Origin: Batkoa obscura
Taxonomy: Eukaryota > Entomophthoromycota > Entomophthoromycetes > Entomophthorales > Batkoaceae
Assembly: GCA_030770535.1 (NCBI GenBank)
Contig: JASVEC010000001.1
Span: 2,170,001 to 2,234,000 of the forward strand
Direction of reading: 5' to 3'
Length of the DNA: 64,000 bases
Of this stretch, positions 30,404 to 42,419 are shown piece after piece; within the stretch, counting starts at the first letter, position 1; each line of letters starts with the position of its first letter. A program made the translations under genes and the position numbers. The notes below the pieces were generated by a model. That model was given only the letters and a program-made list of their open reading frames with translations. It had not been told where the DNA came from and ran no database searches.

Positions 30404-31857
30404 TTAAAAATAGATCAATATAGGCTGCAAGGGAGGAACTGAGTAAGAAAAGAGATCCCAAAAGAGATGAGTTTGTTTTGAAAACAGTTTAAATAAGTCA
30501 TTTGTAGTAGGAAAATAAGTAACATAGTCCTTTGAAGTTACAAATTCAGTATAATCTAAAAACAAGTTTAAATTTACTACCCCAATAAATTTATCTTGTT
30601 GGTAAATATGATAAAATTGGTCTTGTTGATTTTTATGTCTATTAATTAAATAATGAATATTATTAGGATTACTCATACTTTTGGTTATAAACTCATTCTT
30701 TTGATTCTCTATTTTATTTCTAACATGCTCAGTTAATAATGTTAATTCGATTTTTGTTATTGAAGTACTACACGTTAATTCTTCTTTTATACTATACCAT
30801 CTTAACCAATTAAATCCATCATTGTTGTAAACTGTACTATTATTGTTTCTACTATTATTGTTTATATTAGAATATTCACTTCTATCGTCTATATCAATGT
30901 AGTTAGGTAGTATAGCATTGCATTCTACTGGATCTCCAATTTCATAAGCCTCATGAATATTATCAAACAAGTGATTATATTGACACAATTCTGGTACATG
31001 AATATAAGCAATATATTGACAAACTTGAGGCTCATCAATTGCAACTAAACCCTCGGCTTTATCATCAATATAGCAAAGATACTAACAGTCAATTTAATAT
31101 TATTAAATATCACATAAAATCAAAGTAAACTTACTCTTAGTTCGATTTGCCTATTAAATCCAGTGAGATCACAACGATCTCCTTTCCCCCAAGTTTCTGA
31201 GATATAAAAAGGTAGTTTTAATTTTTTATTATTGGAATATTTAATATCAAATCTTGAATTGGTCCTATTCAAATTGAAGCTTTTGTTTATAATAAATTCA
31301 CTCGTTCCCAATTTATAAATTGCCGAAATCTTATCCTCTTTTTCATTAAGACCATCATTTTTCTTTGATACGTAATACTGAATTATTTCATTGTTGTAGC
31401 AGTATTTGTAATCCCAGTTCGAAATAATCTTTATAAAATAAATAAATAAATATTATAAATAAAAACAGAGGACTTACTGTTGTATAACACTCTAATTTAT
31501 TTTTGATCAAAGTTTCACTCTCTTCTAATATTGTTTCATAAACTTCTGAGCTAATCTTATTTTCGTTTCTTACATCTTTTTGATGTTGTGGATAAAAGCA
31601 TATATACTCCAGATCTTTATTGTATTTTATTTTAATCCCTTTTTGTTTTTCTACTTCCTAAAACTGCTGATTAATACTGTATATTACTTATATTCAAAAT
31701 TGTTTACTGTTAATTCATTATAGTTAATAAACTCATTGTTTAATTTAATATGGTAATTTGGGTAAGCATGTGCATCTTCGTATATAGAAATATCAATGCC
31801 ATTTGAATGAGTTATGAGGACCAAATCAAATAAAAAAAATAATAAAAACCGTATCAT
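30404..31857 (-). CDS. YOS9: OS-9/Yos9-type ER lectin (ERAD)
   Basis: Four or five exons on the minus strand, with a signal peptide (MIRFLLFFLFDLVLITHSNG). The MRH (mannose-6-phosphate receptor homology) domain is recognised by NWDYKYCYNNEIIQYYV with its Gln, by the Trp-Gly-Lys-Gly...Cys block ETWGKGDRCDLTGFNR with its Arg, and by IDEPQVCQYIAYIHVPELC with the ligand-binding Glu and Tyr. The paired cysteines are at the usual spacings. The C-terminal half has Asn-rich and helical stretches and no obvious HDEL signal. Yos9/OS-9 reads trimmed N-glycans on misfolded glycoproteins and hands them to the Hrd1 complex in the ER lumen. Confidence 0.85.
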
Positions 31858-32858
31858 TTTAATAATAAAATGACTTAAAAAAAGTAAGTATAGGTCAACT
31901 TTGATAAAAAATATTGAACTTTTTTAATTTAAGCTATCATCGGCGCTGATTGGCTTTTTATTAATTGAACCAATCTTTTTCTATTTTCTTGTTTGTTTTC
32001 ATTTGTTTTCTGTTTAAAAAATTTGTAGAGCATATATGAGTCTAAGCTTAAAAGCTTCAGCTAAAATTGAAAATTTTATTTTCTAATTCACTTTTTTTGA
32101 TCATTTTTTATGTAGCGCAAAATTTTAAAAACTACTGTAAAATCAGATAAACATTTCAGCATGAGTTAATCTAAAATTAAGCAAAAAAGAAAAAACTTGT
32201 AGCACTTAGTGCTTGTGTAATTTTTGCTAAAAATCGATTGAACAAAATTTTAACTGAGATTTTAAACTAACACATATAACGAGATATTATATGACAAAGA
32301 TAGAGTTAAGGATAAAATTCATCATGCTTTTTCATTAAATACTATTTTGTAGTATAACATAGCTTCTTTTATTTTACTATATAAAACTAATATAAATAAC
32401 AAGTAAATATAACAGTAGAGCAATAAATTCCATGTGTCTATATTAATTGTTTAAAGACACGAGGTATGCTACAAACTGAGTTCAATTTTTAAGTTTAGAC
32501 TATATAAGAAATTATTTTTATTGAAATGTAGAACAAACTTTGAATAATAACTAACTATACTAAAACTATATACTGCAATATTCTATTTTAAACACTCAAA
32601 CTGTTCAAAAAAAAAGCTGCAAAATAATCTAAAGCAAGCTAAATTTTTAAAAATTTCTTTTCAAATCACAGGAGCTTTTAACAAAATTCATCAACCTAGT
32701 TATTTGATTGGCGTAAATCAACCTTAAGCTTTTAATAAACCAATAAAATTTTTTCAAAAAAAAAGTTTTGCAGGGGTTTTAAGCCTTTTGGGATTGGAAT
32801 TTTGGATTGGTACTATTGCTAATCACTTAGAATTTAAAACACTTCCTTTTTATCCAAT
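31858..32858. other. Divergent intergenic region, YOS9 / RPS29
   Basis: 1.0 kb, AT-rich, containing both promoters. No repeat, tRNA or small RNA could be supported. Confidence 0.4.
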
Positions 32859-33130
32859 ATGAGTCACGAAGCTGTTTGGTATTCTCATCCCCGTAAATAC
32901 GGTAAAGGTTCTCGTCAATGGTAGGTTTTTACTATATTAAGGGATTTTAGTAATATATTGACCTATTTTTTAGTCGTGTCTGCACTCATCGTGCCGGTTT
33001 AATCCGTAAATACGGTCTTAACATTTGCAGACAGTGCTTCCGTGAATACGCTAAAGATATCGGTTTCACCAAGGTTTGTTATTATTACTGTTTATTTATC
33101 ATTTTATTTATTATTTTTTAGACCCGTTAA
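32859..33130 (+). CDS. RPS29: 40S ribosomal protein uS14 (S29)
   Basis: Three small exons encode 56-57 residues. [20 protein letters not shown] joins across a phase-2 intron to [15 protein letters not shown], then [19 protein letters not shown], ending with TR and a stop. The zinc ribbon C-x2-C...C-x2-C is intact. The length and sequence are those of a normal uS14/S29 of the small subunit head. Only the last residues differ from the common LD-type ending. The Cys at the first splice junction is created by splicing TG to T. Confidence 0.95.
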
Positions 33131-33777
33131 GTTAGCCTTTTCGACATCAATTTTCTTATGCCCTTTTTTTAATAGGCTTTAGTTATACTACAATAAATTA
33201 ACTATTGGGTACAAACTAAAGATGTTTCTTGTTTTTATGGATAGCCAGTTTTATTGTTAGTTCTATAAATGTATAGTTTGACTATCATTTTATTAATTAA
33301 ATGAGATGACTTATTGATAATTGATGAGAATTATATTTGCTACTAACGTTCTTAGGTAGATGAAGTTGTTCAATATCTTTTATAATAACTCATGGATAGT
33401 AATTATGATAGTGGATTGGTATAGTTGGTTAGTACACTAATATATCCAGATAATTGAGAAGCATAGGACTTTTATTTAATAAAATAATATAGCAATTTTA
33501 ACTTATTATATTAATTTGAATGGAACTTACTCTTCCTTCAGTTCAAATTTTTTGACTTTTTATTAAATAAATTTGATAATATTTTCAATGAATTTCTTAT
33601 GATTAACAATTTTGGTTTTTCTACAAATAAAAAAACATAAGCAGAATATAAACTACTTAGTTGATACAAATTCATAAAAATTTATTAAGTAACTGATAAT
33701 AAGACATTATTGATTAATCAATCAATTTTTATCCCTAGAAACATATTAGCCACTAGATAATAAGTACAATAATTAAG
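33131..33777. other. Convergent 3' region, RPS29 / VMA13
   Basis: About 650 bp between convergent stops; AT-rich, no recognised feature. Confidence 0.4.
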
Positions 33778-35552
33778 TTACCATGAATTTTTAAGTAAAA
33801 TTTGAACAGCAACTAAAGCTTGATACTTAACATCTGGGTTCTCATGGGCCATCAATTCCATAACACGATGTTTAGCTCCCAACTTTTCAAGTAAACTAAA
33901 TCGTTCTGATTAAACTATATTTAGCTTAAGTATTAAAATCTACTTACCCTCTGCCTTTGTTATTAAATTTAGCATATTGTCCAATATCGAATGCAGCTAT
34001 TGATAAAACTAAAGGATCAGTAGCTGTATTAAGAATTTCACAAAGTTTCCTATAGTTGTTTGATAAATTGTGTCCTAGTATCATTTAATTCAAACTTACT
34101 TAAGCAAGGCATAATCTCCCTCTTCAAATTTGTGTATATTATCAGTCCAGAATTGAATTGACTTATGAGGAGGTGACCATTCAAGCTCACCAGTTTCAAT
34201 TTCTGCTTTGTAAGCATCAAAAGTAGTCAAGCTAGCTACTACCTCTTGTAACTCACTTTTTAAATAATCTAAATCTTCTTTAATTTCTAAATCCGCCCAT
34301 TTTCTTGATGTTAAATTCTCAATCAAATCAAACAATTTATGTGCTAGCATGGAGTTAATATTTTCTTCAGATCCTTTTTCCAATAGATTCTAATCAATTG
34401 TTAACTCAGCGTTCTTTTTTAATTTGTTTTTTTCTTACTCTGAAAGTGCCTATAATAACTCGAACGATCTTCTCTTTAACTGTACCACGGGCTAATTTAA
34501 CTAATAATGAAATGATGGAGTGTTGGCTATGACTGAATTAAAACTTCAATTAAAAATGATATATGAAATTACTGATCAATCTCTTTAGCAATTTCTTCCT
34601 CAAAAGTAAGCATCCAAAAACAAAATACAACTTGATATTGAAGCTGTGGATTTGTTTTCTCTTTTTGAATAAGCGCAATTAAACTATAAAAAGTTAGTCA
34701 ATTTTGATTGTAGATTCAATATTAAATTAATACTTTGGTACACCACGTGCTTTGTGGAAAAAGACGTTACGATAAGTATAATTCTTTAATAAAGATTGAA
34801 GTAATTGGACTGAAATATCGGCAATATTGGGCGTCTGGCTTGATAATTGAGAAATAATAACATCCAAAAATTCATCACATTGTTCTGGGATGGCGGTAGT
34901 TGAAGTACTAGATATTTTTTAGTTTCATTTTTAACAAATTATAAATAAACGTACCAAATTAAAAAAGCGACAATCTTTTCTGCTTTTAATGCTAAAAAGT
35001 CATCATCTTTCTTTAAACATCTAATATTTTATCAATACAATGAACTTTAAAATTTCATATAGTTTACTTTAGAAATGGCTCGTATGGGAACAATGGATTT
35101 TCTTGACTTAATTCATGAAATGTTTTAGCATTGTTAGGGTCGGCTAAAATTTAAATCACTTTAATATTTCAATTAAAAAATGACTATTACCTTCAAGTAT
35201 ATCATCGATCAGTACAAGAATGTATTGTAAAGTATCTACTCTTACTAATTTATTTAATAAATTCAACAGCAAATTAATATACTCCTTAGAAGACTAAATA
35301 ATCAAATTAAAATCTATTTTATCCATTGTATAAAAAAATTACCCCTTTTTCAGATTTTCTTAAAAGCCCAAGTTCTTCTTCAGTAATTAATGAAGCGCGT
35401 TGATATCCCTAGTATAATTAAGTAAACTATTAAAACTTACAATAAAAGCTTACCTCCCATGGCATAGGCCTAGAGCGAATGTTGAAAGTCAACTCATCAA
35501 AAAAGGAGTTAACTACGAAAGTTACAGGTACACTTGGAACAGTATCAGCCAT
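33778..35552 (-). CDS. VMA13: V-type proton ATPase subunit H
   Basis: About ten exons with short introns, starting MADTVPSVPVTFVVNSFFDE and then RSRPMPWEGYQRASLITEEE. Armadillo-like helical repeats follow: LLNLLNKLVRVDTLQYILVL, QVVFCFWMLTFEEEIAKEI and KIVRVIIGTFRNL. The C-terminal domain, with SPPHKSIQFWTDNIHKFEEG and then AKFNNKGRGLEKLGAKHRV, matches the highly conserved Vma13 block. The end is PDVKYQALVAVQILLKNSW. The length of about 440-450 residues fits the family. Subunit H couples and silences ATP hydrolysis in the free V1 sector and is needed for vacuolar/endosomal acidification. Confidence 0.92.
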
Positions 35553-35849
35553 AATAATAAATTGGATTATGCTATTCACTTTAAGTTAAATTTCAAATAC
35601 AAAAAAATAATGACGGTGGCTCAAATAAAATAACTAAATAGTGAGGAATTAGCAGAAGTATAGCCAATAAAATATAAATTCAAACTTGCTCTGGAGTTAA
35701 TTTTGCAAATGGCAATGATGTCATTTTTACTATCTCTGGCTAAAATTAACGTTTTGTCGGAAGACAAAAATTTTAGAATTTTTTACAAAATCTCAAGTGT
35801 TATAAAGTTGAATCTAATCTCATCTTATCATTAAATTACATAAAATCAA

Positions 35850-36799
35850 ATGGGAGGAAGCAGCAGCGATGAAGGTAATAAAGGAGGAAAGAAAGGAAGC
35901 TTTCGATTAGGAGGAGGAGTGGGGGGCCTATTAACGTCGTATTTGTCTAATAAACCAAATGGTAATTTACTTTATTAGTATTATTACTTTAATTCATTGT
36001 TAAGTTGTCGATAAAAATTATATGCCAGATTCTATGGTAGGTCAATTATTAATTCTAAGTAATTTTTATTTACAAAACAATTAGAAAGCTTCCACACTAT
36101 TAGAATTAATTGCTTCGGAAAGAAATTGGCCTAGTAATCTGGTATTGAACGACTTAGAGATATTAGAAAAGAACCGGTTATTTACCATTTCGGATTTAAA
36201 AGTTTTATCAAAAGAAAGCTGGAAGGTAATTTTTAATACAGACAGATTACTTAACCCTTTAATTATCATTTATAGCAAATCGGACTTTTACCTATTGTCA
36301 AAGACTTAATACAAGCAAAAATTTATAAAAGTAATCAAACTTTATTCACTTGTTATTAGCTAACACTTTAAAAAGACAAAAAAAAAGCCAAAAAGATGAA
36401 GAAAAAATATCAGTCTACTTCTGAGTCCTCTGAAGAAGAAAGTATCAATGAATCAACAGAACTAGCAAAAGCTCACACAAACGGGGAAAGTAAGAATGGC
36501 TCTCAAAGCATTAAACCATTGAGTATTGTCCCAGATGGAAATATGATTAAAGTTGCTGCTGCTGATGGTACAATTTACCAGACAAATAGATATTGTCCAC
36601 ATAAAAAAGTTGACCTGGTTACTGTAAGTTTACTCAAAAATTTGTTTTTATCTAATTAAGATTTTTTTAGAAAGGGAGAGTAAGCGGAAATACACTTGTA
36701 TGTACTAAACATAACTGGATCTTTGACCTCAAAAATGGGGGTAGTTGTACAAATAAACCTGGTAACTCGATTCGTGCTTGTCAACTTAATGATTGGTAA
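35850..36799 (+). CDS. SAM-like domain + C-terminal Rieske [2Fe-2S] protein
   Basis: Five or six exons. A Gly/Ser/Lys-rich start (MGGSSSDEGNKGGKKGSF) and a tiny exon lead into a helical segment of about 65 residues. This segment (TLLELIASERNWPSNLVLND, then ISDLKVLSKESWKQIGLLP) looks like a SAM domain. A Lys-rich and Ser/Glu acidic linker follows (STSESSEEESINE). The C-terminus is a small Rieske domain: YCPHKKVDL on one exon and LVCTKHNWIFDL on the next, giving C-x-H-x17-C-x2-H. The ligands are completed only after splicing. Small soluble Rieske domains carry electrons or act as redox sensors. The partner and process here are unknown. No signal peptide or membrane segment is seen. Confidence 0.75.
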
Positions 36800-37103
36800 T
36801 AGAGTTAGGTTAAATAGCTTTAAATTAAGTTTGTGGATTATAATTATCAACATCTTTCATTTTGATGTTATATTTGTAGTATTATTTTAAATAAAAATAT
36901 ATAAAAATAATGTTTATAAGCTCTTTAACTATATTTATTTTAATGATATTGCTATATCTAATAAATCATTTTTTTTATATAATATGAATATCTACAAATA
37001 TACTAATTAAACGAAGCAAATAATTATAGTAAATAACTAATTATAAACAAGTTTTGAAGTGTCAAATGAAATATAAAAAATAAGCGATCAAGTTCTATAA
37101 TTA
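36800..37103. other. Convergent 3' region, Rieske gene / TRM8
   Basis: About 300 bp between convergent stops, AT-rich, nothing recognised. Confidence 0.4.
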
Positions 37104-38088
<985 letters not shown>

Positions 38089-38199
38089 ACTAATAAAATT
38101 CTAAAGTTTAAAAGCTTGGATTTTTTCTACCAAAAAAGCAAACCAGACTGGGCTTAAATTCGAGTTAGTTTAAATTTTAAAAATCTATTTTTACAAAAG

Positions 38200-38979
38200 A
38201 TGGCACTAAATTGGGTCACTTTAGGCGACGATAATAAAACTTTTGTACCTTTAGATAATGAGTCTCATTTCTTATGTCAAAGCGGAGTCAGCGTTGAATT
38301 TAGTTCTGGAAAGTAAGTCTAGTTAGTATTTAAATAAAGCTAGAATTAATTTATTACTTATAAAGCGGATACCCAGGGAGTAGGTAAAGATAATTTGACA
38401 ATTAATGAATAAATGATGAATTGTTTAGTCAAACTTTTTCTTCGCCAAAAGGATTATTATACCTTACCAATATTAGAGTGGTATACATTGCTTTTCCTTC
38501 CACACCGCTATTTCAATCTTTATCAATCCCATTAGAGAATTTGAAAAATACTGAATTTATCCAACCTTGGTTTGGTGCCAATTATTTTAAAGGATTGCTT
38601 TTGCCTGTATTGAATGGAAACTTGAGAGAAGAGGGAGAGCTCAAATTTCACTTTAATGAAGGGGGTGAGTGGATTTAACTACAAATTTCTATTAAATTAA
38701 CCATTATTTAGGCGGCTTCTCATTTATTGCGCTTCTAAAACAAGTGAATCAACGTAGACAAGGTAAATTTATTTAAAACTGAATTGTTTATTCTAAAATT
38801 ATATAGAGTTGAACGATAATCCAGAGCATTTGGAATCACTCCCGCTTTATAGACCCGCTTCGCCTGAGTCTAATCAAAACCTTGAAAGTGAGGAAGTAAG
38901 TGGAACACAAACAACTTCTGAGAACCCACCTCCTATAGGTGATGATCTTCCTCCTAGTTATGAGTCTATAGCTAATTAG
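38200..38979 (+). CDS. WBP2-like GRAM-domain protein with PPxY motif
   Basis: Four exons give about 190 residues. The start is MALNWVTLGDDNKTFVPLDN, followed by a GRAM/PH-like domain: SSPKGLLYLTNIRVVYIAF, SIPLENLKNTEFIQPWFGAN and LKFHFNEGGGFSFIALLKQ. The C-terminal tail is Pro/Ser/Glu-rich and ends DLPPSYESIAN with a PPSY motif, the WW-domain ligand of the WBP2 family. Related fungal proteins (fission yeast UPF0664 type) are stress-induced. The motif suggests binding to a WW-domain partner such as a Nedd4/Rsp5-type ubiquitin ligase; that is inference. The first intron is longer than most (about 120 bp), and a small extra exon in it cannot be excluded. Confidence 0.82.
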
Positions 38980-39409
38980 TGCATCTATTTTTATTTAAAT
39001 ACATTTATTTTTAATTATTCCAAATAGTTTATTGAGTTGAGTATTGAATTATATTTTGGCTTCTAAAGTAAATTTAATAAACGTATGAGGGTTGTTATTA
39101 TCAAATAAAGAGCTATAATGTGCTTAGTTCAAATATTACTGGAACTATTGAATCTATAGTTTGTTTGGAAAATTAATAGCGTAAATTCTATATTAGTTGA
39201 ATTTATATCTTATATACTAAAAAATAAATGTTAATAATAATAAAATAAAAGCTTTTATATTTCAAAATAAATTCTCATGGTCTATAAAAATAGTAATATT
39301 AATTTAAAAGCGTGACTGCAATTTTTAAATTAAAATTAATTTTATGAAATATTTATTATGCAAGTATATCTAAATTAGATGCTAAATGAAAACTAAGAGA
39401 AAATCAAAA
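38980..39409. other. Convergent 3' region
   Basis: About 430 bp between the WBP2-like and secreted-protein stops; AT-rich without recognised features. Confidence 0.4.
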
Positions 39410-40114
39410 TTAAACCCAAGACACTAAAAATGGAAGGAATATAAGGATAGGTGCGTATAATCTATGAGCATTGGAAGCTACAGCGTTATATTCTACTTCA
39501 CGAGGATCTTTAAGACATTTACCAGATTGACATTCTGATACAGTGTAATCTACCGTGTTTGAGCAAACATCATTAAAGAATTGGAATTTTTGTGGGCAAG
39601 TAGATGGATTGGTAGAATTAAACATCATAAACAATTTAGTCCCTTCTCTCATATATCCAATACAAGGTTCAATAGAATCAATGGAGTTCTTTAACAATTC
39701 AATCTTTACAAAGTTGATATTATCTCCTTGAATTAATTCTTTGATTCCCCATCTACCATTAGAGTCATATAAAGGATCAACATCAAGTTGTTGAGTCCAT
39801 TGAGTTCCTGAAATACTCCATGGGATTTCATCGACTTTTTGGCAAGATCTAGCAATAACACGACTTTCAGTATGGTTGAAATAAAAAGTGGTTTTCCATA
39901 CACCTTCCAATTCTCTGGTATCGATAGCTGCAGCGGCCTTGGTTTTACCCTTCTTGTGTTTCTTTTTAGATGAAGAGCTGTCTTCCTCAGAAGAAGCATC
40001 ACCACTATCAGCACTTACTTCTTCACTACTCGCGTCACTCGAGGATTTCTTACATTCAACAATGATTGAAAGGAAAGCAATAAATAAGATGGTTATTAAA
40101 AAGAACTTATTCAT
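39410..40114 (-). CDS. Secreted, probably GPI-anchored protein of unknown function
   Basis: Intronless, 234 residues. Residues 1-21 are a signal peptide (MNKFFLITILFIAFLSIIVEC). A Ser/Asp/Glu then Lys-rich stalk (about 22-62) is followed by a folded domain with several cysteines (RSCQKVDE, EPCIGYM, TCPQKF, DVCSNTV, SECQSGKCL). Tryptophan-containing strands (LEGVWKTTFYFN, EIPWSISGTQWTQQ) precede the cysteine-rich part. The end is hydrophobic (LYAPILIFLPFLVSWV) after a small-residue stretch (NAVASNAHR), as expected of a GPI-attachment signal. A FNST sequence is a possible N-glycosylation site. The family is not recognised; the strand pattern loosely suggests a beta-barrel or beta-sandwich. The absence of introns resembles the two proteases. 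Confidence 0.75.
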   Translation of the reverse strand: MNKFFLITILFIAFLSIIVECKKSSSDASSEEVSADSGDASSEEDSSSSKKKHKKGKTKAAAAIDTRELEGVWKTTFYFNHTESRVIARSCQKVDEIPWSISGTQWTQQLDVDPLYDSNGRWGIKELIQGDNINFVKIELLKNSIDSIEPCIGYMREGTKLFMMFNSTNPSTCPQKFQFFNDVCSNTVDYTVSECQSGKCLKDPREVEYNAVASNAHRLYAPILIFLPFLVSWV

Positions 40115-41448
40115 TTTTTTAAAATTAAAATTCTAGAAAAAAGTAAATGAGATAAAATATAGGATTGAATTATTTATATTGTTAAAGCTTGTTGATGTTG
40201 GATCTTAAATTAATATCATCGTTTTGAACTGTAGTAACCGCATTGGAGCTGTCTTAATTAAGTAAAATTATTTTTAAAGTTGAAAGTTTAGTAATAGAAG
40301 TTGGAATTTCATTAGTTGATGGGTTGCTCTATTTTTGGTATTCAATTTTATTCGAGATGAATTCATTCTTTTGGCTTCAATTTTCTGGTTGAAAAGGCTG
40401 CATTAACTGAAATTAATTTATGTTCACGTTTTTGATTGTAACCGTTTTCAACATTTAGCTTATTGGAATTATGTTTTAAACTACTTTATAGTTAAACAAT
40501 AAGCTAAAATTTTAATTGTAATAAAAATAAACATTTGAAATAGTAAAAAAGGAATCTAGTATTATAAGTTGATATTAACATTTGTTATTAAATAAATAAA
40601 ACTTACCATTCTAAGTTTAGTTTTATTTGTTATTCATTGCCCCTTGCTTTTAATGCTTATTATTATAATCAACAACAAATAAATAAATCAAGAGTTAATC
40701 ATAATAATCAATTACATATAAGCTACCGGAAATTAAGCTATACTGCTACTATTACTATGTTTTTTAGCGTTTACATAATATTATCAATAATTAAATTGTA
40801 ATTCAGCTAATGAACGTATTACGAATCGTTTTTAAGTAAAAATAAAATTGATACACTCTTATTTTTATTTAGTTTTACAAAAAATGTTTCAGAGTATTAA
40901 AGAAAAATTAAAATATAAAAACACAGTATTTGCTTTTCAAATTTCAATTTCTTTAATTGAAAAGAATTTGATTAGAAAATATTCAAAAAAGTAGTCAAAA
41001 AGCATCAACTACTTTTGATTTGAAACTATAAGAATTAGTATAAAAATATTGGTTTTGTGATAATTTAAAATAAAGTAAGACATTTGATAATACAATAGTA
41101 CTGTAATTAGAAGTTAATAAATATGGTTTTTTAAGATAGTGAAAGAGGAGGACATTTAATTTTAAAGGTAAATTTGTCCCAAAGTAAATCGATATAATAC
41201 TTGTTGAAACATTAAAGTCTATATAAATTCAAACCAAACAATTCAATAAATATAATTTTCTTTTTAGCTTAATCAAAGGATAGTTTCTGTAAAGCCAACT
41301 GTACGTTTTCGATCGTATTATCAAAATAACTTTCAAAGTCTAAATCACATATTGATAACATGACATGTTTGATAACAACTTTCATAATAAACCTTGTTTT
41401 CAATGAAGCTTTCAACTCCAACTTTATATAAATGTTCATAAATAATTT
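40115..41448. other. 1.3-kb gene-poor stretch upstream of the secreted orphan
   Basis: AT-rich, with no supported exon or RNA gene. It contains the orphan's promoter and ends at a MITE. Confidence 0.4.
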
Positions 41449-41545
41449 GGGGATGTTTTTTTGATTTCATTACTTTTCCATTTTTTAAGCACTATTTGAG
41501 TGGAAATATTGTTAGTAAAATTCTTAAACACAAAAGAACATCGCC
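41449..41545 (-). mobile_element. MITE of the GGGGATGT family, copy 5
   Basis: Begins GGGGATGTTTTTTTGATTTC, has the core AAGCACTATTTGAG and ends AAGAACATCGCC. It abuts the 3' end of the decayed transposase directly: coding similarity continues up to its edge. Confidence 0.75.
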
Positions 41546-42360
41546 ATTTGATCTTTGAAAAAACGCTTTCTGCTGGTTTTAGCATATATGAATAAGGTGA
41601 TAGAAGTTTAAAGTTATAGCTAGTATTCTGTAATGTTTTTTCTGTCGCTCGAACTTTTTGAATCCTTGTATCGTCTATGGTTATTCAGGATTCTCCAATT
41701 TCTTGGCCATTACCAAAGATATCAACCAATTCTTCAGTAAACATGACAAACTTTTCACTTATGGATCTTTCATCTAATATGGCATAACGAAGTACACCCT
41801 TTCTGGAGGCAATGGTTATTAGCGTCTGTCTCATGCCTTTTACACCCGAAACAATTGAGTACCTTTTCTCCGTTTTGTAATCGAGCTTCTGTTTTATCTA
41901 AATGGTACTTAAATCCCGATCCATGAATGAAAACACACTTATTGGTACTATTGGTATAAAATTCAATGAAATGAGCAGCACATTTTGCTCTTCTAAATAG
42001 TACTGACTCTTTATTGATTTCATCAAAAGCATAGCTCGAGTTTTTAAAAGTAACTCTTAATAAAGATAATGTTCCACTAACCAAAGGTAACTCTAATTTA
42101 ATATTTTTTCGAAAGTATAGTTTCTCTTGTATTTACTTCAATGTATATTTATTGTTTTTCTCAATCTTTCCGACTTCAGAAATTACCTGATGTGTTAAAA
42201 TCAAACCATCTAGTGTTGCTTCACCTTTAACTTCTATAACCTTGATTGGTTTTTCTATTTCATTACCAGTAGGCATTTGTGGATTGCCATAACTAATGAA
42301 CAGCCGCTCTGGTTCAGTTTTTGTAGAAACCTTCGGACTGATTACTAGAAATAACAAAGT
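41546..42360 (-). mobile_element. Decayed Tc1/mariner-IS630 (DDE_3) transposase
   Basis: Minus-strand reading shows the order expected of this superfamily. A late HTH part (EVGKIEKNNKYTLK, then IQEKL) comes first. Then comes a segment like FRRAKCAAHFIEFYTN leading to CVFIHGSGFKYHLDKTEARL, where the usual first catalytic Asp (FIDESGF type) is replaced by His. Next is ITIDDTRIQKVRATEKTLQN with the second Asp, and finally LLSPYSYMLKPAESVFSKIK with the final Glu. At least two in-frame stop codons interrupt it, and no ATG-to-stop ORF spans the domain, so it is a dead DNA transposon. The end coincides with MITE copy 5. It is in the same orientation as the HTH-like array upstream and probably once formed one element with it. 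Confidence 0.75.
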
Positions 42361-42419
42361 TTTGCTTGCTTCGTTATTTGATTAGCTATTCTCTTAATGG
42401 TTTTTATTAATAATAATCT

